A stretch of 64,000 bases of DNA, taken from Sorghum bicolor. Lineage: Eukaryota; Streptophyta; Magnoliopsida; Poales; Poaceae. A model generated the notes under the pieces. That model searched no databases, was not told the DNA's origin, and saw only the letters and a program-made list of their open reading frames with translations. A program made the translations under genes and the position numbers. Location: positions 27,052,202-27,116,201 of the forward strand of contig NC_012870.2 in the NCBI RefSeq assembly GCF_000003195.3, read 5' to 3'. Each line of letters begins with the position of its first letter. The first letter of the stretch is position 1. Shown here one piece after another: positions 20,286 to 29,764 of the stretch.

Positions 20286-22357
20286 TGAAAGGTCCAAATG
20301 GCTAGAGGGCGTGAATAGCCTATTTAAATTTTCTACAAACTTCAACTAGACAAGTTGATTAGTAAAACAAAAGGCGAAGCTATTCTAGCACTAGCACAAC
20401 TAAGCTATGCAAGCCACCTACACAAGTCTAGCAAGAAAGCTAAACACTAGTTACAACAAGAAAGCACAACTAGAAGCTTGCTACACTCCTAAACAAGAAA
20501 GCTAAGCTAAACAAGCTACACAACTAGCAAGTTATGCACATAAGTAAAGGAGAGGGAAGTGATTGTTATACCAACGTTGTAGAGTAGAAATATAGCCAAT
20601 CAATCAATCACAATTACAAGAGATTTTTTTACCGAGGTTCACTTGCTTCCCGGCAAGCTAGTCCTCGTTGTGGCGATACACCCACTTGATCGATCACGAG
20701 CTAATTGGCAATCCAAAGCCAAACCCTCAGCGGGTGCCGCACATCCACTCACAAGATGGGGATCCTCCAAGCCACGAGCAATCCACTAGAGTAGCCAATT
20801 GCGATCTCCCACGGGGAAGGCTCAAGAACCCCTCACAAATCACTTGGTGAGGCTCGAAACAATCTCCAATCACGAGCTCAACACCTCCCTTGCACCAAGC
20901 CGTCTAGGGCGTCGGGAAACACCCAAGAGTAACAAGAAATCCACACTTGCAATCACCACCTAGTGCCACAAGAATAAAATCACAAATGCACAACACTAGG
21001 GTTTCCCAAATCCTCTCACCAAAGAGCACCAAGCTATGGGGATGGAGAGGAGAGGGAAGAGATGCTCTTGAAGCTCTCAGATCTATCACTAGAGCTCAAT
21101 CTCTCACTTGAAAGGAGCACAAAGCTTAGGGAGTGAGAGAGGAGGAGGGGAGAGCTTTCTCTACTCTTTGGAAGAGCCACCGAAAGTCAGAAAATGTGTT
21201 CTATGCGAAGTGCCCGGTTAGAAACAAGGGAAACAAGTATATATAGTGTGGCACCGGAAGTTCCGGTGCCTGGGACCGGAACTTCCGGTCCGACCAGATC
21301 TGACCGTTGGAGCCTCGGTCCAAGCAGATCTGACCGTTGTGGCCAACCAGATCTGACCGTTGTGAGAGACTCGGACCCACCGGAACTTCCGGTCAGAGAC
21401 CGGAAGTGAATCCTGACACGTGAGGCCATGCGCAAAGGCTCCTATGCGGACTTCCATTCATGGACCGGAACTTCCGGTTATGGACCAGAACTTCTAGTCA
21501 GTGACCGGAACTTCCAGTCAAACACCGGAAGTGTTTTCTCAAACGCGAGCGCATCTCTCACAGCCCAACCGGAACTTCCTATCAGACTGACCAGAACTTC
21601 CGGTCAGGCACCGGAAGTACCACCGGAACTTCCACCGGAGCTTCCGGTCCTGCATTCTCAGCACCATCTCAAACCTTGTTAGGTTGCTAACTTTTAGCTC
21701 CGAACTCCGAATTCGATGATCTTGGACATTTTGGAAAGCTTACTCAGAGGGCTATACAATCCATATGAATACTCAATCCAAGTCATAATGGATCAAAGCA
21801 GTATTTCAACCTAAAAGCCATCCTAATGTCTAGAGAACACCGAAAAGCCTCTCTCTCTTCTCCAAGTTGATCAAAATCAACTCCAACACATTCTCCTTTG
21901 CAAATGTGCCAACACCACCAAGTGTACACCACCATGTGCATGTGTGTTAGCATTTCACAAATATTTTTATAGGCTTTCTCATGCAACTCACCACGTCACT
22001 AAGCGCTAGGTATATGCAAATGAGACTCACACTTAGTGGCACTAGATAACCTTTGCAATTAAAGATTTCCTCTCTTTATAGTACGGCTATCTATTCTAAA
22101 TCCGGTCAATCACTTCTCTACTCATCTTAGACCGGCAAAAGCAAAATCCTATATTTATACCTTTGCCTTGATCACTTTACTCCTTGTCCATCACCATGAT
22201 CTCTACTTCATGCCTTCTCTCTTTATGACCATGTGTCCACCACTCATGTCACGTTGCTCCTTCTTCAAATGTGTTGCTATGCCTAACTCAAATCACTTGA
22301 ACACAAAGCATTAGCAACTTGGTGTCATTAATTACCAAAACCAAACTTGGGCTTTCA
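20286..22357 (-). repeat. 5' LTR of the copia element
   Basis: A 2,072-bp LTR bounded by perfect tgaaag...ctttca ends. It shares sequence with the copia solo LTR at 44,759-50,978, including the start tgaaaggtcc, the tatttaaa region and ttatagtacggctatct. It holds a dense array of palindromic motifs just upstream of a TATA box (listed separately). Confidence 0.85.
21237..21656 (-). promoter_or_regulatory. Palindromic accggaacttccggt array beside a TATA box
   Basis: At least twelve full or partial copies of accggaacttccggt lie between about 21,251 and 21,656. Three copies of cagatctgaccgttg are interspersed (21,296-21,362). Reading the minus strand, the array is followed at once by TATATATA (21238-21245). 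Placed upstream of a TATA in the LTR, it looks like an enhancer-type array of binding sites. Confidence 0.65.
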
Positions 22358-22739
22358 CGTTTGCGCCCAGCCTGCAAGGAGGAAGAAGGGGAGGGCGCCC
22401 CTCGGCACGCAGCGCCACCATCTCCTTCGTCCTCACCATGGCCGCGTCGCGACCACGTCCGCGATGCCGAGCTCCTTCGTCGATGCACCGAGCCACCCTC
22501 GTCCTCGCCACCGAGCAGCACCTCCGCGACGGCCACGACCATGCATGACCACCTGTGTCGTCCTCGTTTGTGCAGAGTTTGCGTCGCCTCTTCCGAAGAC
22601 ACATATTTGTGTTTCCCCTCAACTCCTACGCATAATGGGTAGTTTGTTTGGGTCGTCTGTTGGAACATGAATTTGGTGACGCAAAACACTGTTCGTGATG
22701 TATTTTGTGTTTTGAGGTACCTATTGGAGACAGTCTAAA
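22358..22739. other. GC-rich spacer without recognisable gene
   Basis: The first 280 bp are GC-rich and open several overlapping frames on both strands, none with a recognisable domain. It could be a remnant of an exon or of another repeat. Nothing more can be supported. Confidence 0.3.
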
Positions 22740-22960
22740 AGCAGCAAAATAGGAATAGTAACACTTTCGTTTGTATTTGACAAATATTGTCCAATTATGG
22801 ACTAACTAGGCTCAAAAGATTCGTCTCGTCAATTCCGACCAAACTGTGCAATTAGTTTTAGTTTTCATCTATATTTAATACTCCATGCATACGTCTAAAG
22901 ATTCAATGTGACGAAGAATCCGAAAAATTTTGCAAAATTTTTGGGGAACTAAACAAGGCC
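22740..22960. mobile_element. Truncated Tourist-like MITE (ggccttgtttag family)
   Basis: It ends in gaactaaacaaggcc, the terminal repeat of the complete copy at 24,235-24,477, and shares the inner text attatggactaact...aaaagattcgtct. The left end is lost. Confidence 0.65.
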
Positions 22961-23429
22961 AGAGAAAGAATGTGTGATAATTTTGTAGTCTAAGCCTAGG
23001 AACCTATAGTCTTGTAGCCTACATAGATCTAATAATTTATTCTAAGGCATATGTTCCTATTAGCCTGCATTGGGGAAGCCCTTAGTGGTTCTAGTACAAA
23101 TAAAGTGTTCCACATAGATTAGAAAATGTCGAGACTACTATTCACACAATGCAATCTATCACTACCTGTGATTTGCAAAAAAAAAATCTTTCATCATGTC
23201 TCATCTTTATTTTCTCTTCTTTTTTAGCATGGGCCACCTTCTCTCTCCAAGCATATGTAGTTTCTATAAGCTAATATGACAAGTTTTGAGCATCTATTTT
23301 TTATCCGATACTCCATGGCACTTGGGGCTATAAGAAAAAGCGTAGCGTTGGGAAAGCCCTTATAATTACCATCTAAAATTATAAACTTCCTTCATTGCCA
23401 TTTATTTATAATTATGTGTCTTTTCATTA
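22961..23429. other. Intergenic AT-rich DNA
   Basis: I see no gene or clear element in this stretch, only AT-rich sequence leading into the foldback repeat. Confidence 0.5.
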
Positions 23430-24110
23430 TCATTTTTATGGATAATTTGTTTCCTTTGATGGCATTGAGAGAACAAAACATCGTTATCAGATGTTCGGTG
23501 CATAGGACTAACTACGTGAACACCTTTGATAATCAAATTTAACCACTTTTTATAGTTTGCTGAGTTTAATAGTATGCTTAGACAATTTTTTCACCGGATT
23601 TATTAAATTTAAGTTTAATTAATAGACAAAGGTATGAATTTCATGTTCAAACAACAATGTTCACTAGAGTTATCAAATCAAGAAGAGCATACGGAGCAAG
23701 AGTTTTTAGAAAGTACTTAGAGATAGATCACGCTTTAATATGAAAGGATGCATTGTTTTTCTGAACTTTGAATAGTGGAGGAAGCTGATTTTTTTCAAAT
23801 AGACCTTAGAGATAAAAATAAAAATAAAAAAATATCTAAATAGAGATAATACCAATTAAACTTAAATTGAATTAATTCAGCAAAATAAATTATCTAAGCA
23901 TACTATCTTGCTCAGACTATAAAGAGTGATCAAATTTGGTTATCAACGGTGGGTGATCAAATTTGGTTATTGAATGTGCTCATGGAGTTAGTCGTGTTTA
24001 ACAAAACACGCTACAAGATGTTTTGTTCCCTCAATATAATGGTATTAACGAAAACAAATTATTTATATGGATGTCTATTAAGATAATAAGGTTTCTCCAT
24101 ACAACAGTAA
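23430..24110. repeat. Large imperfect foldback repeat
   Basis: The left arm (about 23,430-23,660) and right arm (about 23,840-24,110) are imperfect reverse complements. Matching anchors are gagaacaaaacatc (23469-23482) with gatgttttgttccctc (24017-24032), and agtatgctta (23571-23580) with taagcatact (23895-23904). Arms of over 200 bp around a short centre suggest a foldback or Mutator-like non-autonomous DNA element. The outer ends could not be fixed. Confidence 0.6.
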
Positions 24111-24234
24111 TCATAATGAGGGTCAAAAAATCTAAAATCTTAAAATGTATTTTAGATCATAACTCTTAAAATATCCAAACTTAATTAACTTAGTGTTATT
24201 CAAGTCATAGAACTTGCCATAGTGTATCATTTAA

Positions 24235-24477
24235 GGCCTTGTTTAGTTCACCCTGAAAATCAAAAAGTTTTCAAGATTCCCCGTCACATCGAATCTTGTA
24301 GCACATGCATGAAACATTAAATATAAACGAAAACAAAAACTAATTACACAGTTTAGCTGTAAATCACGAGATGAATCTTTTGATCCTAGTTAGTCTATGA
24401 TTGGATAATATTTGTCACAAACAAACGAAAGTGCTACAGTACCGAAAACTTTTCACTTTTCGTAACTAAACAAGGCC
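24235..24477. mobile_element. Complete 243-bp Tourist-like MITE
   Basis: The ends ggccttgtttagttc and gtaactaaacaaggcc are inverted repeats. They are flanked by taa on both sides (24232-24234 and 24478-24480). A 3-bp taa/tta target is typical of PIF/Harbinger-mobilised Tourist elements. Confidence 0.85.
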
Positions 24478-24802
24478 TAAGTCCTGATAGACCTAATATT
24501 TAGTGTCATGATGTCACATGCTATACTATTAGATCCACACCTCATTCTTGTAGACCAAGGAAGAAACATAATGGCAAAGCAATCGTTCACGTACCTTCTC
24601 ACCTTAGAGCACTAGCTTTGACCACTATTGATGATGTCATAGCATTTGAAGTGGAGGAAGATGAAGGCATGGGATAGGGATCGAGAAATCCATAACAAAA
24701 TATCAATATTTGGAGATCTAATTAAAGAAGCTATTGGAGAGAGCTTTGTGCCAAATCTCAATTCCTATATAAAAAAGAATATAAAGAGGCTCTTGAAGTT
24801 GT

Positions 24803-25069
24803 TCTAGAAAACAATCATGAATCTATTTCAGTATTTACATATTTGACAATTAGGGTTTAGGATTACTTTCCCTACTAAAATTAATCAACTTTTAATGCCT
24901 GTCTAGGTACATAGCCAACAATGATTTATTTTGGTCTAAAAAACAATCATGAACCTATTTTAGTATTTACATCTTGTCAAATATATTAGGTTTAGGAATT
25001 ACTTCCTCTATTAAAATTTAATCAGCTTTTGATGTTTGTCTAGATACATAGCCAACAATGATTTATTTT
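24803..25069. repeat. Tandem duplication of about 132 bp
   Basis: Two diverged copies (from 24,803 and from 24,935) share aaacaatcatga, the middle part with gtttagga and the end catagccaacaatgattta. The 300 bp before it show no recognisable gene. Confidence 0.75.
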
Positions 25070-25272
25070 GTGAGGAAGGGAGTTGGATTGACCATTCTAA
25101 ACACTACCATGCAAATGGATTGGATTATATATGACGACCTTCGGGGGAGCAGTGCGAAGAAGGGTTGTTCATGTTATGTACTCTTGCCTCCTATGCATAT
25201 GATAAGTTAGGCATGGACTATGGAGATATGGACCCCATGACCACACTAACTTCGAGATTGGAGCTATACAAA

Positions 25273-26440
25273 CAGGGGCGGATTCACGGCCCGTGCTACC
25301 TGGGCTGCAGCCCGGGGCGAGGCCCAGTAGCAGTGGGATATTGTTTCATAAAAAACATGTTAAAAGGCTTCCAAGCCCAGTAGCCCCCCCTGATAGGGAA
25401 GCAGCCCAGTTAGTGCCCTGGCCGAATGACTGACTGCTGCTCGGCTGTTTACTTCTGCACGCAGCGTGCGTCTCCGTCTCCGTGATCTCGCGCCTCTCCG
25501 CCTCCCTGGCTGTTCGACTTTCCATCTTGCGAAGTTGCGAGCGCGATCAGGAGCCAACGAGCCACGACGGCGCCTGCTCAATCTCTCTGAGTCCAGCCTC
25601 CGCGCGGCCGCGATCTTCGCCCGTCTCCCCACCCGCTATACAGCCGGCTGCCGCCTGCCGGTCGTCCGGCTGTCTCTGCAGACTACAACTGCAGGTGAGA
25701 ACAACGATCTCCAAATCCCCAATTCCCTAACTCTGATTCATTTGATAATTCTTATTTCTTAATTCATATTCCGGACAGAGCTATATTTACTAGCTAGTAG
25801 CTACTAGCATCTTCCGCGACAGCTAGTGGACATATGTATACTACTAGTTGAGCGACTACTACTAGCTGTATTCAATTCCCCTTCAGAAAACGGAGAAAGA
25901 GGCTGTAAAATTATTGCTAGTGAATCTTGTCTGGTGGATGCACTAGTTAGTTAAAGATCATCTCATGGCTAATGCATACATACAATCATGAAGATTTCCT
26001 GCATGATATGTTGTATTGAGCTGGATTTGTTTGCATCCGTTAAAGATGAAAAAATTTTAAAGCGCTTTCAAGGCATAAGAAACCGCAAGATGAATTTGCC
26101 ACGCGAGGGTCCAAGGTGCTATTGTTTTAGTACCTTTCATTTTATACTGCTGTCTTGATACATGAAGAAGTATGACATTTTAAAAATTATGTAGCATTGA
26201 GCGTGGTGGTTGAAGTGGTGTGAATTCATGAAGACACAAGATATCAGATATGGATTTTTTTTTATTGTGGAAGACTCTTTATATTTGGTACTTTTCTATC
26301 CTCATCATAGTACTATGTATCTTTGAGCACTTTAAATCAATATTAATCTTTGCTATATGTATTAGACTACTATGTACTACAGCGAGCAAAAATTTTTTTG
26401 CCCTCTGTTATTTAGCCCCCCCTTTGGTCTATTTTTGGAT
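25273..26440. mobile_element. Probable hAT-type non-autonomous element
   Basis: It begins caggggcggattcacgg, the style of terminal repeat seen in grass hAT elements. A matching but decayed right end, ccccccctttggtctatttttggatcc, lies near 26,440. The target duplication is not clear. The GC-rich part (25,340-25,690) opens frames on both strands that look like composition artefacts. Confidence 0.4.
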
Positions 26441-27449
26441 CCAGCTTGCTCAATTGGTTGGAGGTAGAGTTCGCGGTTCTTCCAAAGGTCCTTCAGTCTA
26501 TAGCGTGTTGTGCCAAATCTGAATCTTGACCGATAAGAAGTGCAGACACTTTGAGATTTGGATATCCCTAATGCAATGGAAAGAAGCGAATGCTCTACAG
26601 CTAAAAAATAGCCAAACAGGGGGGGGGGGGGGGAATGGCATTCAACCAAATAAATATTGCCACTCGTAAATCTGCCTCCTGCGTTGCCACGGTACTTATT
26701 GCTTCTCGTGTTTTGTTCTGGTTGAAAGCACTGTTCACTAATTTGTTGTGAGCTAATGACGCTAATGACCGACAGATTCAGCATAAGCTCAACCAAACAG
26801 GGTATATCAACTCCGGCCAATGATGCAGGTATTGGCCGTTTTGTGCATCGTGCCAATTTCAGAGATACGTATAACCGTACAGGAAATGTGAGCAAACAAT
26901 GCACACCAAACATCCTCTTGAAGTTTTGCTCTCTCCGCCGTTGACCCCAAGCACTAATCCTCATTACTCATCGCTTATTCAAGTTATGACAAGAGATGAC
27001 CACAGTTTTCTTGTTTCACCTGTCCTTGTACACAAACATTTTAGTTACCTGCTCTCGTTTCAACTGAGATCATGTGTAGATGTGTATGACAACTTATGGG
27101 TGCATTTGGTAAGGATCCAAATTCTCCTAAAAACGTTTCAGATCCATATTATCTCTACAAACGTTTCTCTGCTGAAATGAAATCACTTGACAAGAATCTA
27201 TGGAACCTTTTGGCTGTTGTCCATATTCTCCTTGAAATGAACTAGAACCATTGTGAAACACCTGTTTAGGTGATTCTCATTCCTAGTTCAAAATTGAAAT
27301 CACTTGACAAGAATATATGAAACCATCTGGCTATTGTCCATCTTTTGAACATCACTATGGGCAGTTCAGACGACAGAAGTGTGCTAACAGTCAAATATTA
27401 CAATACTTTTTTCGTTTTTGATGAAAGATCCAATAATCATTGGCTTCTA
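26441..27449. other. Intergenic region with a duplicated gene flank
   Basis: There is no supported gene. It holds a run of about 14 G (26,618 onward), a segment (26,899-27,030) repeated at 28,293-28,497, and a pair of direct repeats starting gaaatcacttgacaagaat (27,179 and 27,294). The long minus-strand frame over 26,377-26,964 shows no domain. Confidence 0.4.
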
Positions 27450-27926
27450 CTCGCTCTGTCCCAAAATGTAGGACTGTAGGTTGTTTTTACTTGTCCTAAG
27501 TGGCTAAGTCAATGTAGGAGTACAACTGTAGGTTGTTTTAGTTGTCCTAAGTCAAACTTCACTAGCTTAAGTTTATAGAAAAAAAAAACACTAACATCTA
27601 CAACACAAAATTAGTTTCATGAATACAAAACAAATATATCTTGGTATTGCAACTATTTCATATTGTACTCCCTCCAATTACAAGTGTAGATTGTTTTAGG
27701 ATTCTATCAGGTCAAACTTTTTTAGTTTGACCTATCAATGTATGAAAAATTACGAAGATCTATAACACATGGTGACCATGTCAATATATCCAGAACAACC
27801 TATGGAATCAGAGGGAGTCAGTAGATTTTTTTTTCTTTTTTTTACCTATAAACTTGGTAACTTGGTCAAACTAGAGGGGTTTGACTTAAGAGAACTAAAA
27901 TGGCTTATATTCTAGAATGGAGGAAG
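27450..27926. mobile_element. Stowaway-like MITE containing a second MITE
   Basis: The ends ctcgctctgtcccaaaatg and attctagaatggaggaag are imperfect inverted repeats flanked by TA on both sides, as for Stowaway/Mariner elements. A smaller MITE is inserted at 27,668-27,817. Confidence 0.6.
27668..27817. mobile_element. Inner Stowaway-like MITE, 150 bp
   Basis: It starts ctccctccaattacaag after TA and ends ggaatcagagggag. The right-hand TA is mutated to TC. It lies inside the larger MITE. Confidence 0.55.
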
Positions 27927-28539
27927 TATCATATAGCTGAAGAAATTAATTTATATTTTTTAAAAAAGACAATGACTATCGACCATCAGAGCTTATATAT
28001 GAATAGGAGCAGTAAGAAATTAGAGCATCTTCAGCATCCCCAAGTTCAATCCCCAATGAGAAAAAACTACCACCCGTAAAACCAAAAAAATATAGGTATA
28101 GTATAGTTTCCACTCATCTCTTCCAACTGGAGAGCATAATTTTTGCCTATTACAACACATGCACCTTGCTAGGAACAAAAAAAAAAAGTAGTAGAGTACC
28201 AAAATCCTCAAGTTTATTTTAACTCAAGATTTCACAAAGCAAAATTCTGATGCAGCAGACAATGCATTGGCTTGGACATTTGGATTGACAAAAATCACCA
28301 AACATCCTCTCAAGCTTTGCTCCCTCTCCTTAGCTGCAGAGAGAGAGCTCCCTGACCCTAAACACTAATCCTCACTACTCATCTATTATTAAGTTTCGGC
28401 AAGTGATGATCTCGCACCGCATATCTCCAAGAACACGAAAACTGCAAGTAGTTTGGACCACAAGCTAACCGTAATTTCTTGTTTCATCTTTCCTACTAGA
28501 TCATGCAGGGAAAAAAACATATTACCACCTTTGCCGGAT

Positions 28540-29265
28540 TCAGTCAAGAAAGCCAGTCTGCCGGAGCACGGCGTCGCGAACGCGGCGGAGGTCGCGTCCC
28601 TTGAGCGTGCGGCCGACGCCCTCCAGCATCGAGGACGGTTTCCCTGGGGAAGCGTAGCCGGCGCCCGCGGACGCGCGCGCCACCATCTCGTGCGGGGGTA
28701 GCATGGCGGCGTCCCCATGAAAGAGCTCCTCATCGTCGTCGTCCCCGTCGGCGAGTTTGTCCCATTTGCGCCCGCGACTCCAGGGCGGAGGGACGGGAAC
28801 CAGGACGGGAGCCGACTGGTGGTACGGCGCCGCGGGCGGCAGCTCAGGGTCCCTTGGCCTCGGTGCCACCGGTATGGCACGCGAGGCGGACGTCGGGGAC
28901 AGTGAAGGCGTAACGGAGGAAGCCGACGCCGCGGCCGCGGCCGCGGCGATGGTCGCTTTGCGGCGGAGCAGAGTCCCGGAGGCTCCAGCCGTGGCCGTCG
29001 ACGCGGCCACAGCAGCAGCTCCGCCGCGCCCACGTACCTTCCTGTCGCCTTCGTGGAGCGCGGCGAGCAGGCCGAGGTGGGGGTTCTTGGAGGCGTCGGG
29101 CGGCGGGTCCGTGGAGGAGGGCGGCGCGGGGAAGAGGAGGTCGCCCTCGAGGAGCTCGTCCCCGGCGGAGGGCGAGGAAGCGGCGAGGGAGTGGGACGGG
29201 GAGGAGAAGAGGCCGAGGAAACGGTCGGCGGGCGGAGAGCGGCGGGGCCGGCCGGGAGAGTCCAT
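28540..29265 (-). CDS. S40-like senescence regulator (DUF584)
   Basis: A single-exon gene of 241 residues. The C-terminus carries the S40/DUF584 signature: PPHEMVARAS near residue 190, then GVGRTLKGRDLRRVRDAVLR and TGFLD at the end. The N-terminal DRFLGLFS is also typical of grass members. The middle is alanine, proline and serine rich and probably disordered, with an acidic run (GDDDDEELFHGD). S40 proteins are nuclear and linked to leaf senescence and stress responses; the biochemical activity is unknown. The ATG at 29265 gives a full-length protein. The gene is divergent from CENP-O. The coding region is very GC-rich, as is common for grass single-exon genes. Confidence 0.88.
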   Translation of the reverse strand: MDSPGRPRRSPPADRFLGLFSSPSHSLAASSPSAGDELLEGDLLFPAPPSSTDPPPDASKNPHLGLLAALHEGDRKVRGRGGAAAVAASTATAGASGTLLRRKATIAAAAAAASASSVTPSLSPTSASRAIPVAPRPRDPELPPAAPYHQSAPVLVPVPPPWSRGRKWDKLADGDDDDEELFHGDAAMLPPHEMVARASAGAGYASPGKPSSMLEGVGRTLKGRDLRRVRDAVLRQTGFLD

Positions 29266-29764
29266 TGGGCGGTCGTCACTCGTCAGGCGAGGGCCGGCGG
29301 GGGTCAGGATTCAGGATGGGGGCGGACTCAAAACGGCAAACGGCCCGCCGCGCAGAGCCCACCTCTACTGTAGAGGGGCTGTGAAAATTACCCACACCCG
29401 CAGTTGAAAATTACACGCAAATGCCACTGGTGAGGGTACCCTGCGCCTGCGGTCCTGCCTCTGTCGCGCCCGGCTCCCCTCCACCGCACGCTCTCGTTCC
29501 TGCGAACCCTAGTAGGGAGGAGAACGCCGCCGGAGCCACCTTGCCGGACCGGAAACAGCGAATCGGATCGCATCAAAGCTGCCTAGTCATCCCCCCCCTC
29601 CCCGACCGGAACTCGCTGCAATCCGTCGCAGGTCGCCGGGGCCGTGGACGCCGGGCCGCCGTCGCCAAACGGAAGACGCTGCCTCCTAGCCGCTGCCGCA
29701 GGGAGGTACCGTCTCGGGGCCGCAACTGCAGGGGCGAATTGTCGCTCAGCAGGCGGTCAGATTC
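29266..29764. promoter_or_regulatory. Shared bidirectional promoter region
   Basis: The start codons of the S40-like gene (minus) and CENP-O (plus) are 499 bp apart with no other gene between them. The region is GC-rich without a clear TATA box. A small palindrome (cctctactgtagagg) lies near 29,363. It must contain both 5'-UTRs and both promoters. Confidence 0.6.

Larger units (their letters stand above)
15505..22357 (-). mobile_element. Truncated Ty1/copia element, SIRE/Maximus-like
   Basis: On the minus strand the order is 5' LTR, initiator-Met primer site, gag, protease, integrase, reverse transcriptase. This is the copia order, with integrase before RT. The element breaks off within the RT/RNase H region at 15,505, where the Tat 3' LTR begins, so RNase H and the 3' LTR are lost. 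Several frameshifts and stops show it is dead. Confidence 0.85.

Noticed and set aside
22288..22689. Arginine-rich frames on both strands
   Set aside because: Mirror-image low-complexity reading of one GC-rich patch; no domain or splice context.
25360..25762. Arginine and serine-rich frames
   Set aside because: They fall in the GC-rich part of a probable hAT element and exist on both strands.
26377..26964. 195-residue minus-strand frame, and a tRNA-like stretch (tgctcaattggttgg)
   Set aside because: The frame has no recognisable domain. The tRNA-like A box has no matching B box or cloverleaf.
28389..29407. Frames of 216 and 296 residues overlapping the S40-like gene
   Set aside because: Shadows of a GC-rich exon. 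Only the 241-residue frame carries the S40 signature.
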